From: an uncultured Agrococcus sp.
GTDB lineage: Bacteria; Actinomycetota; Actinomycetes; Actinomycetales; Microbacteriaceae
Length of the DNA: 64,000 bases
Reading direction: 5' to 3'
Assembly: GCF_945915485.1 (NCBI RefSeq)
Contig: NZ_CAMEFJ010000001.1
Coordinates: 1 to 64,000 of the forward strand
This document shows, in pieces, positions 62,364 through 64,000 of the stretch. The notes below the pieces were generated by a model. It was not told where the DNA came from and did not search any database. It saw nothing but the letters and a program-made list of their open reading frames with translations. Made by a program: the position numbers and the translations under genes. Positions within the stretch are counted from its first letter, which is position 1; each line of letters starts with the position of its first letter.

Positions 62364-63002
62364 CTAGGTGAGGTGGGGGAGGAGGTTTCGGAAGTCCGGG
62401 CGATCGATGATCACATCGGCTGCCTCCCGGAGCACCGTCTTGGCGCAGAACGCGACGCCCAGGCCTGCGGCCTCCACCATCAGCAGGTCGTTCGCTCCAT
62501 CGCCGATGGCCATAGTGCGCTCGGGCGGGATGCCCAGATTCGCGCTCAGAGACAGTAGCGTGTCGCGTTTGGCGGCAGCGTCGATGACAGGCCCGACGGA
62601 ACGCCCCGTCAACGCTCCGTTCTCGACCTCGAGCCGGTTCGCGCGCGTTATTCGAATGCCGAGTCGCGCGGCCAACGGATCCAGGATCTCGTGGAATCCT
62701 CCTGAAACCGCAGCAACTGCTCCTCCCGCGCCCTGAACTGCGTCGACGAACTCTTGCACCCCGTCGGTGACGCGCACACGCTCGACGACATCCACCAGCA
62801 CCGACTCGGGAACACCCTGCAGCATCAGCAGTCGCTCGCGCAGGGAGTCGGCAAAATCAAGTTCGCCGCGCATCGCCCGTTCAGTGACCTCCTCGACGTG
62901 GGCCCGAGCATCGGGGCCGACCGAATCCGCGATGAGCTCGATCACCTCGTCACGAATCAGGGTGGAGTCGACGTCCGAGACAACGAGCCATGGTTCAGCC
63001 AT
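62364..63002 (-). CDS. serB: Phosphoserine phosphatase
   Basis: VVSDVDSTLIRDEVIELIA; AVSGGFHEIL; AIGDGANDLLMVEAAGLGVAF. Confidence 0.95.
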   Translation of the reverse strand: MAEPWLVVSDVDSTLIRDEVIELIADSVGPDARAHVEEVTERAMRGELDFADSLRERLLMLQGVPESVLVDVVERVRVTDGVQEFVDAVQGAGGAVAAVSGGFHEILDPLAARLGIRITRANRLEVENGALTGRSVGPVIDAAAKRDTLLSLSANLGIPPERTMAIGDGANDLLMVEAAGLGVAFCAKTVLREAADVIIDRPDFRNLLPHLT

Positions 63003-63109
63003 CTGCCAAGTTTCCCATCGCTCTCAGGCATAGAGAAATCGAGCCCTTCATCGCGTCGTGGGCAGTCCAAAGCGTACGCCACGTACGCACTGCCCCCTTG
63101 GGCGACGCG

Positions 63110-64000
63110 CTACGCGTCGAGCTCTCGACCTTTCGGTACGACCACGATGCCGGATGCGGAAACGTAAAGCCCGCGCTCTCGATCCTCGTCGGGGTTCACG
63201 CCGATGCGTACGTCGCGGCCGATGCGCACATCCTTGTCGACGATGGCCCGGCGAATCACGGCGCCCTCTTCGACCCGTACGTGGTCGAACAGGATGGAAT
63301 CCTGCACACTCGCACCGGACTCAACGCGAACCCATCCGCTGATCACGGAGTGCACGATGGAGGCGCCTGCGATGACGGCACCGGCATCGACGATCGAGTC
63401 GATAACGCTCGACTGACGCCCGTTCACGTCACGCGTGAACTTCGCTGGAGGCATGTTCACCTGCTGTTGGAAGATCGGCCAGTCGCGGTTGTAGAGATTG
63501 AAGATCGGCAGCGGCGAGATGAGATCCATGTTCGCTTCGAAGTACGAATCGAGTGTCCCGACATCCCGCCAGTAGAAGCGGTCCCGATCAGTGGCGCCGG
63601 GCACGTCGTTGTCGTTCAGATCGTAGAAATGCGCCTCGCCTCGCTCAACGAACCACGGAATGATGTCCCCGCCCATGTCGTGCTTCGACTCTTCGATCTC
63701 GCTGTCGGTCGAGACCGCTTCCACGAGTGCATCGGCGTCGAACACGTAGTTGCCCATTGATGCGAGCACCTCGTCGGGCGCGCCCGGCAGGGGAGTCGGA
63801 TCCTTCGGTTTCTCGTGGAAGGCTCTGATGCGGCTCGTCTCTTCCGTGTCCGCTTCGATGATGCCGAACTGGTCGGCGAGTTCGATGGGCTGGCGGATGC
63901 CCGCAACGGTCGCTCGCGCACCGGAAGCGATGTGCGCGTCGATCATGGCCTGGAAATCCATACGGTACACGTGGTCGGCACCGACAACGACGACGATGTC
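63110..64000 (-). CDS. glgC: Glucose-1-phosphate adenylyltransferase (5' end beyond window)
   Basis: VVVGADHVYRMDFQAMIDAH; GNYVFDADAL; left-handed beta-helix C-terminus; frame stays open to the window edge. Confidence 0.95.
   Translation of the reverse strand, partial: DIVVVVGADHVYRMDFQAMIDAHIASGARATVAGIRQPIELADQFGIIEADTEETSRIRAFHEKPKDPTPLPGAPDEVLASMGNYVFDADALVEAVSTDSEIEESKHDMGGDIIPWFVERGEAHFYDLNDNDVPGATDRDRFYWRDVGTLDSYFEANMDLISPLPIFNLYNRDWPIFQQQVNMPPAKFTRDVNGRQSSVIDSIVDAGAVIAGASIVHSVISGWVRVESGASVQDSILFDHVRVEEGAVIRRAIVDKDVRIGRDVRIGVNPDEDRERGLYVSASGIVVVPKGRELDA

Overview
GC-rich actinobacterial chromosome segment, probably Microbacteriaceae-like on gene content (inference). Most of it is core genome: pdtaR-like ANTAR regulator, polA, rpsA, coaE, uvrB, a pxpA/pxpBC plus biotin-carboxylase locus, uvrA-uvrC-rapZ-whiA, sod, gap-pgk-tpiA-secG-rbpA, pgl-opcA-zwf-tal-tkt, ctaB/ctaA, sufBD-Rieske-sufC-sufT, pnuC, a ROK-regulated sugar ABC transporter, a type III PKS/UbiA/FAD/methyltransferase locus, fabG, serB and a truncated glgC. 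One tRNA-Leu(CAA) was found. No rRNA, CRISPR array or recognisable transposase was seen. The most notable non-coding signal is a dispersed family of four exactly 70-nt palindromic repeats (64-133, 37494-37563, 61192-61261, 62287-62356). Three of them lie within about 20 nt of a gene 3' end. Two of them bracket a single gene for an AbiEi-like HTH plus DUF559/Vsr-like nuclease protein. Other structured intergenic sequence includes a 95-nt palindromic element before the UbiA gene, a 67-nt palindromic element before rpsA, a double hairpin plus three imperfect repeats after sufT, and a duplicated block upstream of the tRNA. All family calls come from reading protein motifs by eye; no database searches were run.
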